This document shows positions 1 to 9,926 of a stretch of 64,000 bases of DNA, in pieces (position 1 is the stretch's first letter; every line of letters starts with the position of its first letter). Both the position numbers and the translations under genes were made by a program. Below the pieces are notes generated by a model. That model was not told the origin of the DNA, did not search any database, and saw only the letters and a program-made list of their open reading frames with translations. Source of the DNA: Hippophae tibetana (Eukaryota; Streptophyta; Magnoliopsida; Rosales; Elaeagnaceae); assembly GCA_037013495.1 (NCBI GenBank), contig CM072812.1, forward strand, positions 62,590,938-62,654,937. The letters run 5' to 3'.

Positions 1-391
1 TTTTGAAATTTAAGTTTTTGAAATTTTTTTTTTTTTTTTTTTTTTTATGAACGGTAATTTTATTTTACTATTCACGCTATATTATTTCTTATTAACTTAA
101 AATTTTTTATATTTTGAATTTTGAAATTTTTTTTTTCTTTGTTTTGTTTTTTTTTTTTTTTTTTTTTACTATTTATGAACGGTAAATTTTTTTACTTCAA
201 ATTTCAAATTTCTAAATTATTTTACAAAAAAAATTATTATTTTTTTTTTTATTTTTTATTTTTTTATTTTTTTATTTTTATTTTTTTATTTATTATGAAT
301 TTTGAAATTTGATTATTATTAAAATATCACAATTATTTACAGCACAAAAATGTTTTTAAAATTTTGATAAATAATTTAAAAACGCTATTCC

Positions 392-409
392 TCCCCGGCA
401 ACGGCGCCA
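392..409 (-). other. Primer-binding site, tRNA-Asp, unit 3
   Basis: The minus strand reads TGGCGCCGTTGCCGGGGA, the complement of the 3' end of plant tRNA-Asp(GUC) including CCA. It starts 6 bases after the LTR terminus CATCA. tRNA-Asp priming is usual for Athila elements. Confidence 0.92.
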
Positions 410-1820
410 AAAACTTGATGAACGAAAACCGGCATCGCCGATTCCCGCAAATACTTTGGTTTTAATATTTATAAAACTCTCGCAAGTGCACGAATCATTT
501 CGAAGAAAATGATAAGTATACTCCCAAGGTCGATCTAAGGAAGGAATGTATGTGGTTTTTAATTTATTATTCAAACTTTTAAAAACAAAATTAAATCCTA
601 AACATCCTGTCACGATAGTTTGGTTTTTGTGTTCCTAATCTAATAACATAAAATAAACATATATACAGATTAATTAAATATAGTCTAATAACATAAAAAT
701 AAACATAGATACAAATTCAATAAATAATTATCTAAAAATAAACATATATACGGATTCAATAAATATTCATGCAAATTTTTATCATTTATATTAGCGGAGT
801 ATTTATGGATATAATAACTAAATTAATTATGCTTGCTCATATTAACTAGGTTATTAAAGATATAAATTGATATTTTATTGATTCTCTCTTTTTTATATAA
901 ATACCACCTTTGGTGGGGTTAGATATTCTTTGTTAACTAAACAAATCAATTAACACCTATGGGTGGGGTTGATAACTAATATGCTTAATTAAATTAATTC
1001 CTTTTTCTAAGAGATTGAAAATGAACCATTTAAATGCCACCTTTGGTGGGGTTAGACAATTTAAACATTATTCAAGGTGTCCAAATTAAACTTAAGAATT
1101 TAATTATCCGAGTACTAACTTTCAAGTTTTAAAACCACTATTGAAAACATGTTGTCAATACATTTTCACATAATAATTCTTATAAAAACTTTTGAAATAG
1201 AGTTTCACTCTAACTACCGGGCGATTGTACCAACAAATAAAAGAGCACTACTCTAAATTAGACCGGATAACTAAACCTTAAAATCTAATTTTCGGGTTTA
1301 AGTTTGTAATGAAAAATAATATATTTCTCTCTAACATTCTTAATATAAAATCTTGAATAAAAACAAAATCAATTCATTTTAAAGATTTTTACCTATTTAA
1401 TATTTCGCAAGCATAACAACGTCGTTATTACATCATTTTTACTAAACAGCTAGCATAGTTAAATTTAACCACAGACAAGTTGAATATAACATGTAAGAAT
1501 AAAGCATAAAAATAACTGTAAAGAAAATAAAATCCTTACAGAACTTCGACGCTATTCCCGTTGCTAGAAAACCTCCGAGCGGAATTTGCACTTCCATATA
1601 TTGAATAAAAAATCTAAATTATTACAAAAACATTACAAGTTCCTCTCAAAAAGAGAAGAACACTAAACCTAAGAGAATTGAACTAAAAACTAAGAGAAAA
1701 ACTAAGAAAAGCTTAGAAACTTAGAAAGAAACTAAGAGAAACTAAAAACTAAGAAATGAGAGAAAGAAAGAAGAGAGAAGTGAGTTTTTAAGGTGTGTTT
1801 TGAAGTGAATGGAAGGGGGG

Positions 1821-1955
1821 TATTTATAGGTGAGGATGGAGAGAAAAAATGAGTAAAAAAATGTTAAAAAAATATTAAAAAATGTAAAAACGCGTATTGG
1901 AATTGCTGATGTCATCAATGACGTCAGCATGACGTCACAGGGGCGGCTGCACGTG
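1821..1955 (-). promoter_or_regulatory. LTR 1 core promoter: TATA box, TGACGTCA cluster, G-box
   Basis: On the minus strand a TATA box (CTATAAATA) lies at 1,829-1,821. About 80-110 bases upstream are three palindromes in a row, TGATGTCA (1,907-1,914) and TGACGTCA (1,919-1,926 and 1,930-1,937), spaced 12 and 11 bp, then a G-box CACGTG at 1,950-1,955. Paired TGACG motifs upstream of a TATA box resemble the as-1 element bound by plant TGA-type bZIP factors. Transcription would start near 1,790-1,800. That it is stress or salicylate responsive is inference only. Confidence 0.72.
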
Positions 1956-2200
1956 AAAAATGGGGCGAAAACGCGTTGGGCGCGCGGAGGGGGCTGCTGG
2001 GGCGCTGCGCGCGCGCGCTGGGGCTGTCGCTGCGCGCAGCTCGGCGCGCGTGAACAGTGCCAGCGCGCTGCGCTGCGCGCAGCTTGGCATGCCAGCGCGC
2101 GCGGGCGCGCGCGGAATGGGCGCTGGGGCGCGCGCGGCTGGGCGCTGGGGCGCTGGGCTGCGCGCACGGCTGGGCTGCGGCGCGCAATTTCCGTCTTTTT
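1938..2200. other. GC-rich CpG-dense island in U3 of LTR 1
   Basis: About 260 bp made almost wholly of GCGCGC, GGCGCTGGG and TGCGCGCAGC motifs, inside an otherwise strongly AT-rich element. The long open frames here on both strands (Ala/Arg-rich, overlapping in several frames) are by-products of base composition, not genes. Confidence 0.85.
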
Positions 2201-2484
2201 GACATTTTTGACCTTTTCGACCCATTTCGTCCGATTTTTCCATGTTTGTTGACCTTTTCTCACTTATTTGTTGATATATTTGTGATGTATTGCTTCAAAT
2301 ATTCCTCTTTGAGTCTTTACATTGCGTTTTTAAGCCAAAATACCTGAAAAACAATAAAAATACCCGTGATTCCGAAAAAGACAAATTTATATAAATATAT
2401 GATAAAACATATAAATATATGTATTTTTAATCAATTAAGGTACATAAAATCATGGTTATTTTAGTGCTTTTTGAGCACTCATCA

Positions 2485-2522
2485 CAACCCCCAACCAGCT
2501 TCTTGCTAGTCTCTTAGCAAGA
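2485..2522 (-). promoter_or_regulatory. Polypurine tract of unit 1 with adjacent hairpin
   Basis: The minus strand reads GGTTGGGGGTTG directly before the 3' LTR, the expected plus-strand primer of reverse transcription. Just upstream is a hairpin with an 8-bp perfect stem TCTTGCTA/TAGCAAGA (2,501-2,508 with 2,515-2,522) and a 6-base loop. A degenerate form of the same hairpin occurs beside the older Athila LTR at about 48,455. Confidence 0.8.
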
Positions 2523-4336
2523 GAAGCGATAAAAGCTAAAAATTAAACTATCCTAAATCACTTTCGTGGATTGAAACGGTTGCATTTAGCCTATGCAACA
2601 AGCCGTTAAACCCCTAGGTTGCCCTAGTGGACGAGTTTGAGTCTCGTGAGGGTTTTCAGTAATGATACCCACAAACATTGAACTAAATGTAAAAAGAAAA
2701 ACAATCAAAACAAAAATTAAAATTACAACACAATCAAAAATTAATTTAAAAAGAAAACAACATATCACAAAAATATCTCATACTTTTTAATCTCTTTTAA
2801 GATCATAATTGAAATCTCAAGCATAAGTTATTTTAATCTCTTTAAACAATCATGATTTTATTATAATAATTAGTCGAAAATCATTTTCATATTTCATTTC
2901 AAAAATGTATCAATTTAATTTTACCCAATTTCAGTGTCATGAATCAGTATTCGCTTCGACTCTATTCCTCACAAGTCAATACTCTCAAAGCACTGAATCC
3001 TATGGGTTCAAACACTCATACTAATTTATATGCGAAAGAGTTGATGTATAGAAATGAACTAATATGTTCGCATATGTATAAAGAATAAAGGCTCAAAGTG
3101 TTATTTTAACATTGATCTCATGAAAGGAATCGAATGTATAAATTATAAAGATATCATATACAAAAATTATTTTCATGCATAAATCAAACTCATTAAGAAA
3201 GAATTTCAAGATATATGCTTTTACAAATGAAGAAATTGCAATGACTTTTTAGGGAATTACTTCCTATATCTTTCTTTTGTAATTAGCCTTTACTCACAAC
3301 TTTGTAGGCAATGTGGGTTATAGTATGTAGATGATACTATTTTTTTATCTCTCTATATTATTTTTTTTTTCTGTAGATATTTTTCAATATATGTATTTTT
3401 TTAGAGAGTCAACCCATGTACAGATTGTACATTTTTTTTTTGGATTTTGGTGAGTGGTTAATTTTGTGTCTTTTCTGTTTGATCTCGGTTTAGGTAACCC
3501 CAGATATGTCTTTTTGTTTTTGTAGCAGTCATGCATGAATGAGATATAAGCATATACTATCAATTTCTACTCAAATCGTTTAATCTAAACGAAAAATAAT
3601 AATAAAAAATATATGATACTCTATTAAGATGAAAAAAATTCACACATTCAATGCTAATACCTATAGAGATCATCTAAACTTTTTGAATAAATAAGAAATG
3701 TGTTTGGAGTAGAAAAAATATATATTTCACTCTGAATAAAAGAAATTAGGCTCAAATTATATCTCACAAGGGTAGTCTCCACTAAAAAAAATTCATAAAC
3801 ACCGATTTTGGGTTTAATATAATTTCCACATTTTATCAAGAAATACTAGTTATGACAAAAACTAACTAATTATCAAAAATAATTACACAATATTTCATGA
3901 TATGTTTTCAAAAATTAATCTAACAGTACCAAAGACTTAACTATTTACTTAAATTTGATTTAAAGAAATGATAAATTTTTGTGAGAATTTTTTTTATTTT
4001 TTTATTTTTATATATATAGCATGGTAACTTTTCACCACCCCCAACCTAGAACTTACATTGTCCTCAATGTAACAACTGCAAATTAAAGATAAAGAGAAAA
4101 GAGGAGAAAGATTACCTATTTCTTGAGAATGTGTAAGTAGTAATGAAGAAATGCAGGTGCATCCATCATATTCATCATTAAAGTGTATACAGACAGATCG
4201 CTGTGAACTCTTAACATCTCAACAAATATTTTAGTTTTAACAAATTTAAAAATTATTCACATACAAGTAAACTAAAATAAACAATAAAATTAAGTAAATA
4301 AAACAAATAACAATAAAAAAAAATTACCTAACATGA
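2523..4336 (-). other. Untranslated tail between pol and polypurine tract, unit 1
   Basis: About 1.8 kb with no convincing coding potential on either strand. Parts are alignable by eye to the tails of the older Athila fossils (2,940-3,600 with 50,030-50,600; 4,030-4,080 with 51,110-51,160), so it is a genuine element segment rather than an insertion. Many Athila relatives carry an env-like ORF here; none is seen. Confidence 0.75.
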
Positions 4337-4383
4337 TGGGTTGCCTCCCATCCAGCGCTTAGTTTAACGTCTTAGCAAGACGT
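4337..4383 (-). promoter_or_regulatory. Post-pol hairpin and GGGAGG module, unit 1
   Basis: Thirteen bases after the pol stop the minus strand has a perfect hairpin ACGTCTT-GCT-AAGACGT (4,367-4,383), then 16 bases on TGGGAGGCAACCCA (4,337-4,350), itself partly palindromic. An equivalent pair of motifs follows the stand-alone gag at 9,812-9,860. Function unknown; RNA stability, 3'-end choice or packaging are possible. Confidence 0.65.
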
Positions 4384-4395
4384 ATCTTTTTGGTG

Positions 4396-7300
4396 CTAAG
4401 GGTTACTCAGCCAAATGCAATCCATTTCAGCAATGTTGTTCGGTTCTTCCACATAAGGCTTGACACGATGGCCATTAACTTTGAACGTTTTTTGTGTCTT
4501 GGAGTCCAATAGTTCTACCACTCCATGTTCAGATACCTGAACTATTTTGAATGGTCCATCCCATCTTGATCTTAGCTTTCCTGGAAACAATCTCAAACGA
4601 GAGTTAAATAAAAGAACTTTCATTCCAGGGTGAAAAGTTTTAGGAACTAGCCTCTTGTCATGATAGCGCTTAGTACGCTCCTTGTATAATTTGGCATTCT
4701 CATAGGCTTCATTCCTAATTTCTTCCAACTCATGAAGCTGGAGTACTCGTTTTTCACCTGCTTTATCTAAATCCATGTTTAGCTCTTTAATTGCCCAATA
4801 AGCCTTGTGTTCAAGTTCAACTGGAAGGTGGCACGCTTTCCCAAAGATTAACCGGTAAGGGCTCATCCCAATAGGTGTTTTGTAAGCGGTGCGGTATGCC
4901 CATAAGGCATCATTTAACTTAAATGCCCAATCCTTCCTTGAGGGACGCACAGTGCGTTCCAGTATTCCCTTGATTTGCCTATTACTTACTTCCACTAATC
5001 CGGAAGTTTGAGGATGATATGGAGTAGCTACCTTATGTGTGATGTTGTACTTGTTTAGTACTCCATCAAAGAGTTTGTTACAAAAATGGCTACCTCCATC
5101 ACTTATTATAGCTCTAGGCGTTCCGAACCTACTGAATATGAAATCTTTCAAGAATTTCACAACAACATTAGCATCATTGGTTTTGGTGGGGATAGCTTCT
5201 ACCCACTTGGACACATAATCCACAGCAACCAAAATGTATTGAAAACCATTAGATGGGGGAAAAGGACCCATAAAGTCAATCCCCCATACGTCAAAGAGTT
5301 CAACAACTAAATTAGATGTCAAAGGCATTTCATCTCTTTTGCTTATGTTTCCTGTTCTTTGACATCTATCACATTGTGCACAAAACATATGAGCATCTTT
5401 AAAAAGAGTGGGCCAAAAGAATCCAGACTGTAATATCTTACGGGCTGTCTTTTCTCCTCCAAAATGACCCCCACAATGAAGTTCATGACAAAAAGTCAGA
5501 ATGCTCTTATGTTCTTCTTCGGGTACACATCTCCGGATGACTTGATCTTGACCAATCTTGTATAAATAAGGGTCATCCCAGAAATAGTCCTTAATAGTTT
5601 TAAAAAACCTTTTCTTTTCTTGATATGAAGTGTTAGGTCGCAAAACACCAGTGGCAAGATAGTTTACAATATCAGCGTACCATGGGTTCGGACCTATGAA
5701 AAATAACTGTTCATCAGGAAAGGTTTCAACTATATCGTCATTACTCTCATCTTTAAGAGAATTAAAGTCAGAAATCAACCTAGACAAATGGTCAGCTACT
5801 AAGTTTTCACTACCTTTCTTATCCTTGATTTCTAGGTCAAATTCTTGTAAGAGTAAGACCCACCTGATTAACCTTGGCTTGGCATTTGGTTTACTTAATA
5901 GGTATCTTAAAGCAGCATGATCAGAATGCACAATCACTTTAGATCCTACTAAATAAGACCGAAATTTGTCTAAAGAGAATACTATAGCCAAGAATTCCTT
6001 TTCAGTGGTGGTGTAATTCATCTGGGCATCATTGAGTGTTTTGCTAGCATAATAGATGACATGTAAACGCTTATCCACTCTTTGTCCCAGGACTGCTCCT
6101 ATTGCATAATCAGAAGCGTCACACATTATTTCAAAGGGTAAAGACCAGTTTGGTGCCATTATAACAGGGGTAGATGTGAGTTTCTCTTTCAAGGTATTAA
6201 AGGAAGTAAGGCAGTCATTGTTGAAATCAAAATCAGCATCTTTGGATAGCAAGTTACATAATGGACGACTTATTTTAGAGAAATCTTTAATAAATCGTCT
6301 GTAGAATCCTGCATGTCCCAAGAAGCTTCTTATCCCCTTCACAGATGTAGGGGGAGGTAGTTTGGATATCAATTCAACTTTTGCCTTATCAACTTCAATA
6401 CCCTTGTTTGAAATTATATGTCCTAAAACTATCCCTTGTTGAACCATAAAATGACTTTTCTCCCAACTAAGGGTTAGATTGCATTCAATGCATCTTTCTA
6501 AAACCAAAGTCAATTTATGTAAGCAATCATCAAATGAGTTCCCAAAGACAGAGAAATCGTCCATGAAAATCTCAATGAATTTTTCCACCATGTCCGAGAA
6601 AATGGATATCATGCATCTCTGGAACGTGGCAGGGGCATTGCATAACCCAAATGGCATTCTGCGAAAAGAAAATGTCCCAAAAGGACATGTAAATGTGGTC
6701 TTTTTCTGATCTTCTGGTGCTATGGGTACTTGATAATATCCAGACAGTCCATCCAAAAAACAGTAAAATTCGTGCCCAGCTAATCTTTCCAACATTTGAT
6801 CAATGAATGGAAGAGGAAAGTGATCCTTTTTCGTATATAAATTTAGTTTCCTAAAATCTATACACATTCTCCATCCAGTGATTATTCTAGTGGGCACTAA
6901 TTCACTTTTGTCATTCTTAACAACTGTTATCCCAGATTTCTTTGGTACCACATGCACTGGACTAACCCACTTACTATCTGCAATAGGGTAGATAATCCCT
7001 TCTTCTAATAATTTAAGAATTTCCTTCTTAACTACCTCTTGCATGTTTGGGTTTAGTCTTCTTTGGGCCTCTCGTACAGGTTTAGCACCGTCCTCCAAGT
7101 TGATCTTGTGCATACACATTGTTGGACTAATGCCTCTTATATCCCCTATACTCCAACCTATAGATTTCTTAAACTGTTTAAGCACTTTGATGAGTTCCTT
7201 TTCTTGTGGTTTGGTCAAGGTTGAAGAAATTATCACTGGATAAGTTTCCCCTTCTCCCAAAAACACATATTTTAAGTGCTCAGGTAAGTCTTTGAGTTCA

Positions 7301-9567
7301 AGTTCAGGTGGATTGGCCTCTTTAATAGATGAAGAACTGGGTAGATTTAAAAGTGTACTAGATTTTGTCATCACTTCATTATTGTCTAGTTGTTCAAGGT
7401 ACCCCTTTATTTCCTCATCTAAATCTTCTTCAACCTTTTCAAGTGTAAGAACGGTTTCAAGCTTGTCCTCTATTCTGGTTCGGAAAAAGGTGTTTTGGAC
7501 AAGATTATCCAAAGGATCAACATCGAATATTTCATCAATGGCAGAAATAGAAGGGAAAGGTGAAGAATCAAAAACTTTAAAATGAACAGTCTCTCCTAAG
7601 ACTGTCATTGTCAAATTTCCATCTTGGACATCAATAATAGTTTTAGTAGTTGCCATAAATGGTCTACCAAGCAATATTATGTGCTCTCTGTCCAATGCTG
7701 GATTTTCTTGCATATCCAGAACCACAAAGTCAACAGGTATTATCAGTTTGTCTACCTGTACCAAAACATCCTCAACTATTCCCTCTGGATATTTAAGAGA
7801 TCTATCTGCAAGTTGAAGGGACATAGTTGTGGGTTTTAAATCCCCTAGATTGAGTTGTAAGAATATAGAGTAGGGCATCAAATTTATACTAGCACCTAAA
7901 TCAAGCATTGCTTTAGCAACCTTCCTATCCCCCATAGTTATGTTTATAATAAAACTTCCAGGGTCTTTCAACTTAGGGGGTAGTTTGTGCTGAAGTACAA
8001 CGCTAGAAATTTTTGATACTACTACTCGTTCATTCAGTTCATACCTCCTTTTCTTAGTGTTCAACTCTTTGAAAAATTTGGCATATGAGGGCACATTCAT
8101 GATCACTTCTAATAATGGTAAATTGATATTTACTTTAGAGAGCATATTAAAAAGATCAGTGAATTGCTTATCTTGTTTGGATTCTTTCAACCGGTGGGGA
8201 AAAGGTACTTGTATCTGGTGTGGTTCTGTTGTCTTTTGAATTTTGGGGGTGTCAGATGACCCCCCAATGAGTTTTTCAGAAGGCTTGTTAAGTTTAACAC
8301 TTGTTTCTCCTTTTTGCAAGATTAGAGTATCGCCTTCTTTGTTACCTGAACTACAAGGTAGATTGTTAGAGATTTCAGGTAAACTGGTATTGACTACCTT
8401 ACCACTTCGAAGGGTTCTAACATCCTTTGCTTGTTCTGGTTGACTGGGCAACTTTCCTGGTTCTTTCTTTTGCATTTGTTCAGCCAGTTGCCCAACTTTA
8501 GATTCAATCCTTTTAACCGAAGCCTCCATGGTGTTCAACCTTTGATTAGTCATCAATTGGTTGTTACGACTAACTTGAATAAAAGCATTCAAGCTATCTT
8601 CTAAGGTTGGTTTAAAAGATTGGCTTGGTGGGTAAGGGTGGTTGTTATCCGACCTTAGTGTTGGATATTGGGTGTAGGCTGGGTGATTATAGGTGTTTGG
8701 ATGATACCTTTGAAAAGATTGGACTTCCTCTATGGCATCGACACTAGAATCACAAGTATTTGAACAATTATAAGTACCATGCCCAATTGAACAACACACT
8801 TCACATACCTCTTGATTTGAAATTTGGTGGGAAGTGAGGAATTTCACTTGTTTAGTCAATTCAGCAAGTTGCAAGGTTATCTCATTATCAGAGCCGACTT
8901 CATTGACCTTTGCTTTCCTCCTACCACCTCTTTGTTGGGAATTAGAACCCAACAGCTCATAAAGATTATAGGTTTCCTCTGCGGTCTTTTCTCCTACAGC
9001 ACCTCCAGCAGCATTATCAACCATGTATTGACTCTGTAGTGTCAATCCATCATAAAAGAATTGGTTTTGTAGCTGTAAGGGAAAGCTATGATTTTGACAT
9101 TGCATGAAAAGGAGTTTGAATCGTTCCCAAGCTTCATGAAAGGGCTCTTCATTCATTTGAGAAAATGTTGCTATCTTTGTTCTTAGATCAACAGTCTTTT
9201 GATGGGAATAGAACCTACCCATGAAAATTTCATAGACTGCCTCCCAAGTTTTAAGAGAACCTGACTGTAGAGTAATGAACCATGACCAAGCTTTATCTTT
9301 GAGAGTGTAAGGAAAACACCTCATCCTAAGTTGATCTTCATTAATTGCATGTAGTGGAAAGGTTTGGACAATAGCATAGAATTCTCGAATGAAATTTAAA
9401 GGGTCTTCATTAGGGATACCGTAAAAGGAAGGCAACAAAGAATAATGAATCTTTTTCAATTCATAATTCCTTGCAGCCTCTTGTAATTGGATACCGGAAG
9501 TTACATTGCCAATGATTGGCATTGTATATTCTTTCATCTTTTTCCGCCTATCTTCAGCATCTCCCAT
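4396..9567 (-). CDS. gag-pol: Athila gag-protease-RT-RNase H-integrase polyprotein, unit 1
   Basis: A single open frame of 1,723 codons encodes the structural and replication proteins of the element. By residue: gag about 1-380 with a CX2CX4HX4C zinc knuckle at 255-268; aspartic protease with DLGASIN at 556-562; reverse transcriptase about 810-1,110 with the FMDD active site at 1,001-1,004; RNase H about 1,140-1,265 (CDAS at 1,149-1,152, E1191); integrase with HHCC zinc finger about 1,361-1,399 and DD35E catalytic residues D1431, D1490 and E1526, then a GPF-type C-terminal segment near 1,681. Start chosen at the first ATG, in a CCATGG context, 360 bp after the separate gag. The gag part is clearly related to, but diverged from, that separate gag. 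All catalytic motifs are present, so the frame looks whole. Confidence 0.95.
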   Translation of the reverse strand: MGDAEDRRKKMKEYTMPIIGNVTSGIQLQEAARNYELKKIHYSLLPSFYGIPNEDPLNFIREFYAIVQTFPLHAINEDQLRMRCFPYTLKDKAWSWFITLQSGSLKTWEAVYEIFMGRFYSHQKTVDLRTKIATFSQMNEEPFHEAWERFKLLFMQCQNHSFPLQLQNQFFYDGLTLQSQYMVDNAAGGAVGEKTAEETYNLYELLGSNSQQRGGRRKAKVNEVGSDNEITLQLAELTKQVKFLTSHQISNQEVCEVCCSIGHGTYNCSNTCDSSVDAIEEVQSFQRYHPNTYNHPAYTQYPTLRSDNNHPYPPSQSFKPTLEDSLNAFIQVSRNNQLMTNQRLNTMEASVKRIESKVGQLAEQMQKKEPGKLPSQPEQAKDVRTLRSGKVVNTSLPEISNNLPCSSGNKEGDTLILQKGETSVKLNKPSEKLIGGSSDTPKIQKTTEPHQIQVPFPHRLKESKQDKQFTDLFNMLSKVNINLPLLEVIMNVPSYAKFFKELNTKKRRYELNERVVVSKISSVVLQHKLPPKLKDPGSFIINITMGDRKVAKAMLDLGASINLMPYSIFLQLNLGDLKPTTMSLQLADRSLKYPEGIVEDVLVQVDKLIIPVDFVVLDMQENPALDREHIILLGRPFMATTKTIIDVQDGNLTMTVLGETVHFKVFDSSPFPSISAIDEIFDVDPLDNLVQNTFFRTRIEDKLETVLTLEKVEEDLDEEIKGYLEQLDNNEVMTKSSTLLNLPSSSSIKEANPPELELKDLPEHLKYVFLGEGETYPVIISSTLTKPQEKELIKVLKQFKKSIGWSIGDIRGISPTMCMHKINLEDGAKPVREAQRRLNPNMQEVVKKEILKLLEEGIIYPIADSKWVSPVHVVPKKSGITVVKNDKSELVPTRIITGWRMCIDFRKLNLYTKKDHFPLPFIDQMLERLAGHEFYCFLDGLSGYYQVPIAPEDQKKTTFTCPFGTFSFRRMPFGLCNAPATFQRCMISIFSDMVEKFIEIFMDDFSVFGNSFDDCLHKLTLVLERCIECNLTLSWEKSHFMVQQGIVLGHIISNKGIEVDKAKVELISKLPPPTSVKGIRSFLGHAGFYRRFIKDFSKISRPLCNLLSKDADFDFNNDCLTSFNTLKEKLTSTPVIMAPNWSLPFEIMCDASDYAIGAVLGQRVDKRLHVIYYASKTLNDAQMNYTTTEKEFLAIVFSLDKFRSYLVGSKVIVHSDHAALRYLLSKPNAKPRLIRWVLLLQEFDLEIKDKKGSENLVADHLSRLISDFNSLKDESNDDIVETFPDEQLFFIGPNPWYADIVNYLATGVLRPNTSYQEKKRFFKTIKDYFWDDPYLYKIGQDQVIRRCVPEEEHKSILTFCHELHCGGHFGGEKTARKILQSGFFWPTLFKDAHMFCAQCDRCQRTGNISKRDEMPLTSNLVVELFDVWGIDFMGPFPPSNGFQYILVAVDYVSKWVEAIPTKTNDANVVVKFLKDFIFSRFGTPRAIISDGGSHFCNKLFDGVLNKYNITHKVATPYHPQTSGLVEVSNRQIKGILERTVRPSRKDWAFKLNDALWAYRTAYKTPIGMSPYRLIFGKACHLPVELEHKAYWAIKELNMDLDKAGEKRVLQLHELEEIRNEAYENAKLYKERTKRYHDKRLVPKTFHPGMKVLLFNSRLRLFPGKLRSRWDGPFKIVQVSEHGVVELLDSKTQKTFKVNGHRVKPYVEEPNNIAEMDCIWLSNP

Positions 9568-9926
9568 GGTTGTTTGTAGTTGAAAATGATCCTCCTCCTA
9601 TTGTGTATCAACATTTTGCTTTTAGTAGATATCTCTAAGAAATATTTATAACTTGATAAAACGTAAAAGCAAAAAGTGCAAGGAACCTAATTTTTTTTTT
9701 TTTTTTTTTTTTAAATTTAAGTGAATGGACAGAATTTTTTTTGAAACAAACGAATTTTATTTCATCTGAATTTTTATTACACGCAAACTAAAACAAAGGA
9801 AAATACAATAATGGGTGACCTCCCATACAGGACTAAAATTTATCGTCTTCTAGTAAGACGTTGCTTGGAGATTGCAGAATAAAAAACTCAATGTCTCCTC
9901 TTCATTGAATTCATTTAAGTATCAAA
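9568..9926 (-). other. Spacer between stand-alone gag and gag-pol, unit 1
   Basis: On the minus strand, in order after the gag stop: hairpin CGTCTT-loop-AAGACG (inner stems 9,844-9,849 and 9,855-9,860), TGGGAGGTCACCCA (9,812-9,825), two AATAAA signals (9,773-9,778 and 9,756-9,761), a run of 22 A (9,691-9,712), and the leader of gag-pol. The order resembles an mRNA 3' end with a poly(A) tail. How the downstream gag-pol frame is translated (internal initiation, splicing or separate RNA) is not shown by the sequence. Confidence 0.65.

Larger units (their letters stand above)
1..2484 (-). mobile_element. Athila array unit 3, only its 5' LTR and leader start in window
   Basis: The LTR at 416-2,484 has a tRNA-Asp primer site on its left (392-409) followed by leader sequence matching the leaders of units 1 and 2 (positions 1-391 correspond to about 11,731-12,120). 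The same LTR therefore serves as 3' LTR of unit 1 and 5' LTR of a further unit that continues off the left edge. The array must hold at least three internal regions or parts of them. Confidence 0.85.
416..2484 (-). repeat. Athila LTR 1 (2,069 bp)
   Basis: The minus strand starts TGATGAGTGC at 2,484 and ends TTCATCA at 416, giving a 5-bp terminal inverted repeat TGATG/CATCA. U3 holds a GC-rich island and a core promoter; the remainder (R/U5) is AT-rich and contains three copies of a CACCTTTGGTGGGGTTAGA-like or CACCTATGGGTGGGGTTGA-like segment (about 903-923, 954-972, 1,038-1,058 on the plus strand). A primer site lies on one side and a polypurine tract on the other, so the LTR is flanked by internal sequence on both sides. 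Confidence 0.93.

Noticed and set aside
121-312. Phe-rich small membrane protein
   Set aside because: Encoded by poly(T) tracts of the Athila leader; antisense to the element and without a plausible start context.
392-409. tRNA-Asp gene fragment on the plus strand (also 12,121-12,138 and 23,844-23,861)
   Set aside because: Only the 3' end of the tRNA is present and it sits next to an LTR terminus; it is a primer-binding site.
1742-2263. Long overlapping Ala/Arg-rich open frames in the LTRs (also around 13,517-13,994 and 25,194-25,664)
   Set aside because: They occur in several frames of both strands over the GC island; stop-poor composition explains them.
5086-9039. Plus-strand open frames inside the gag-pol region (and their copies in unit 2)
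   Set aside because: They are antisense shadows of the polyprotein and show no independent features.
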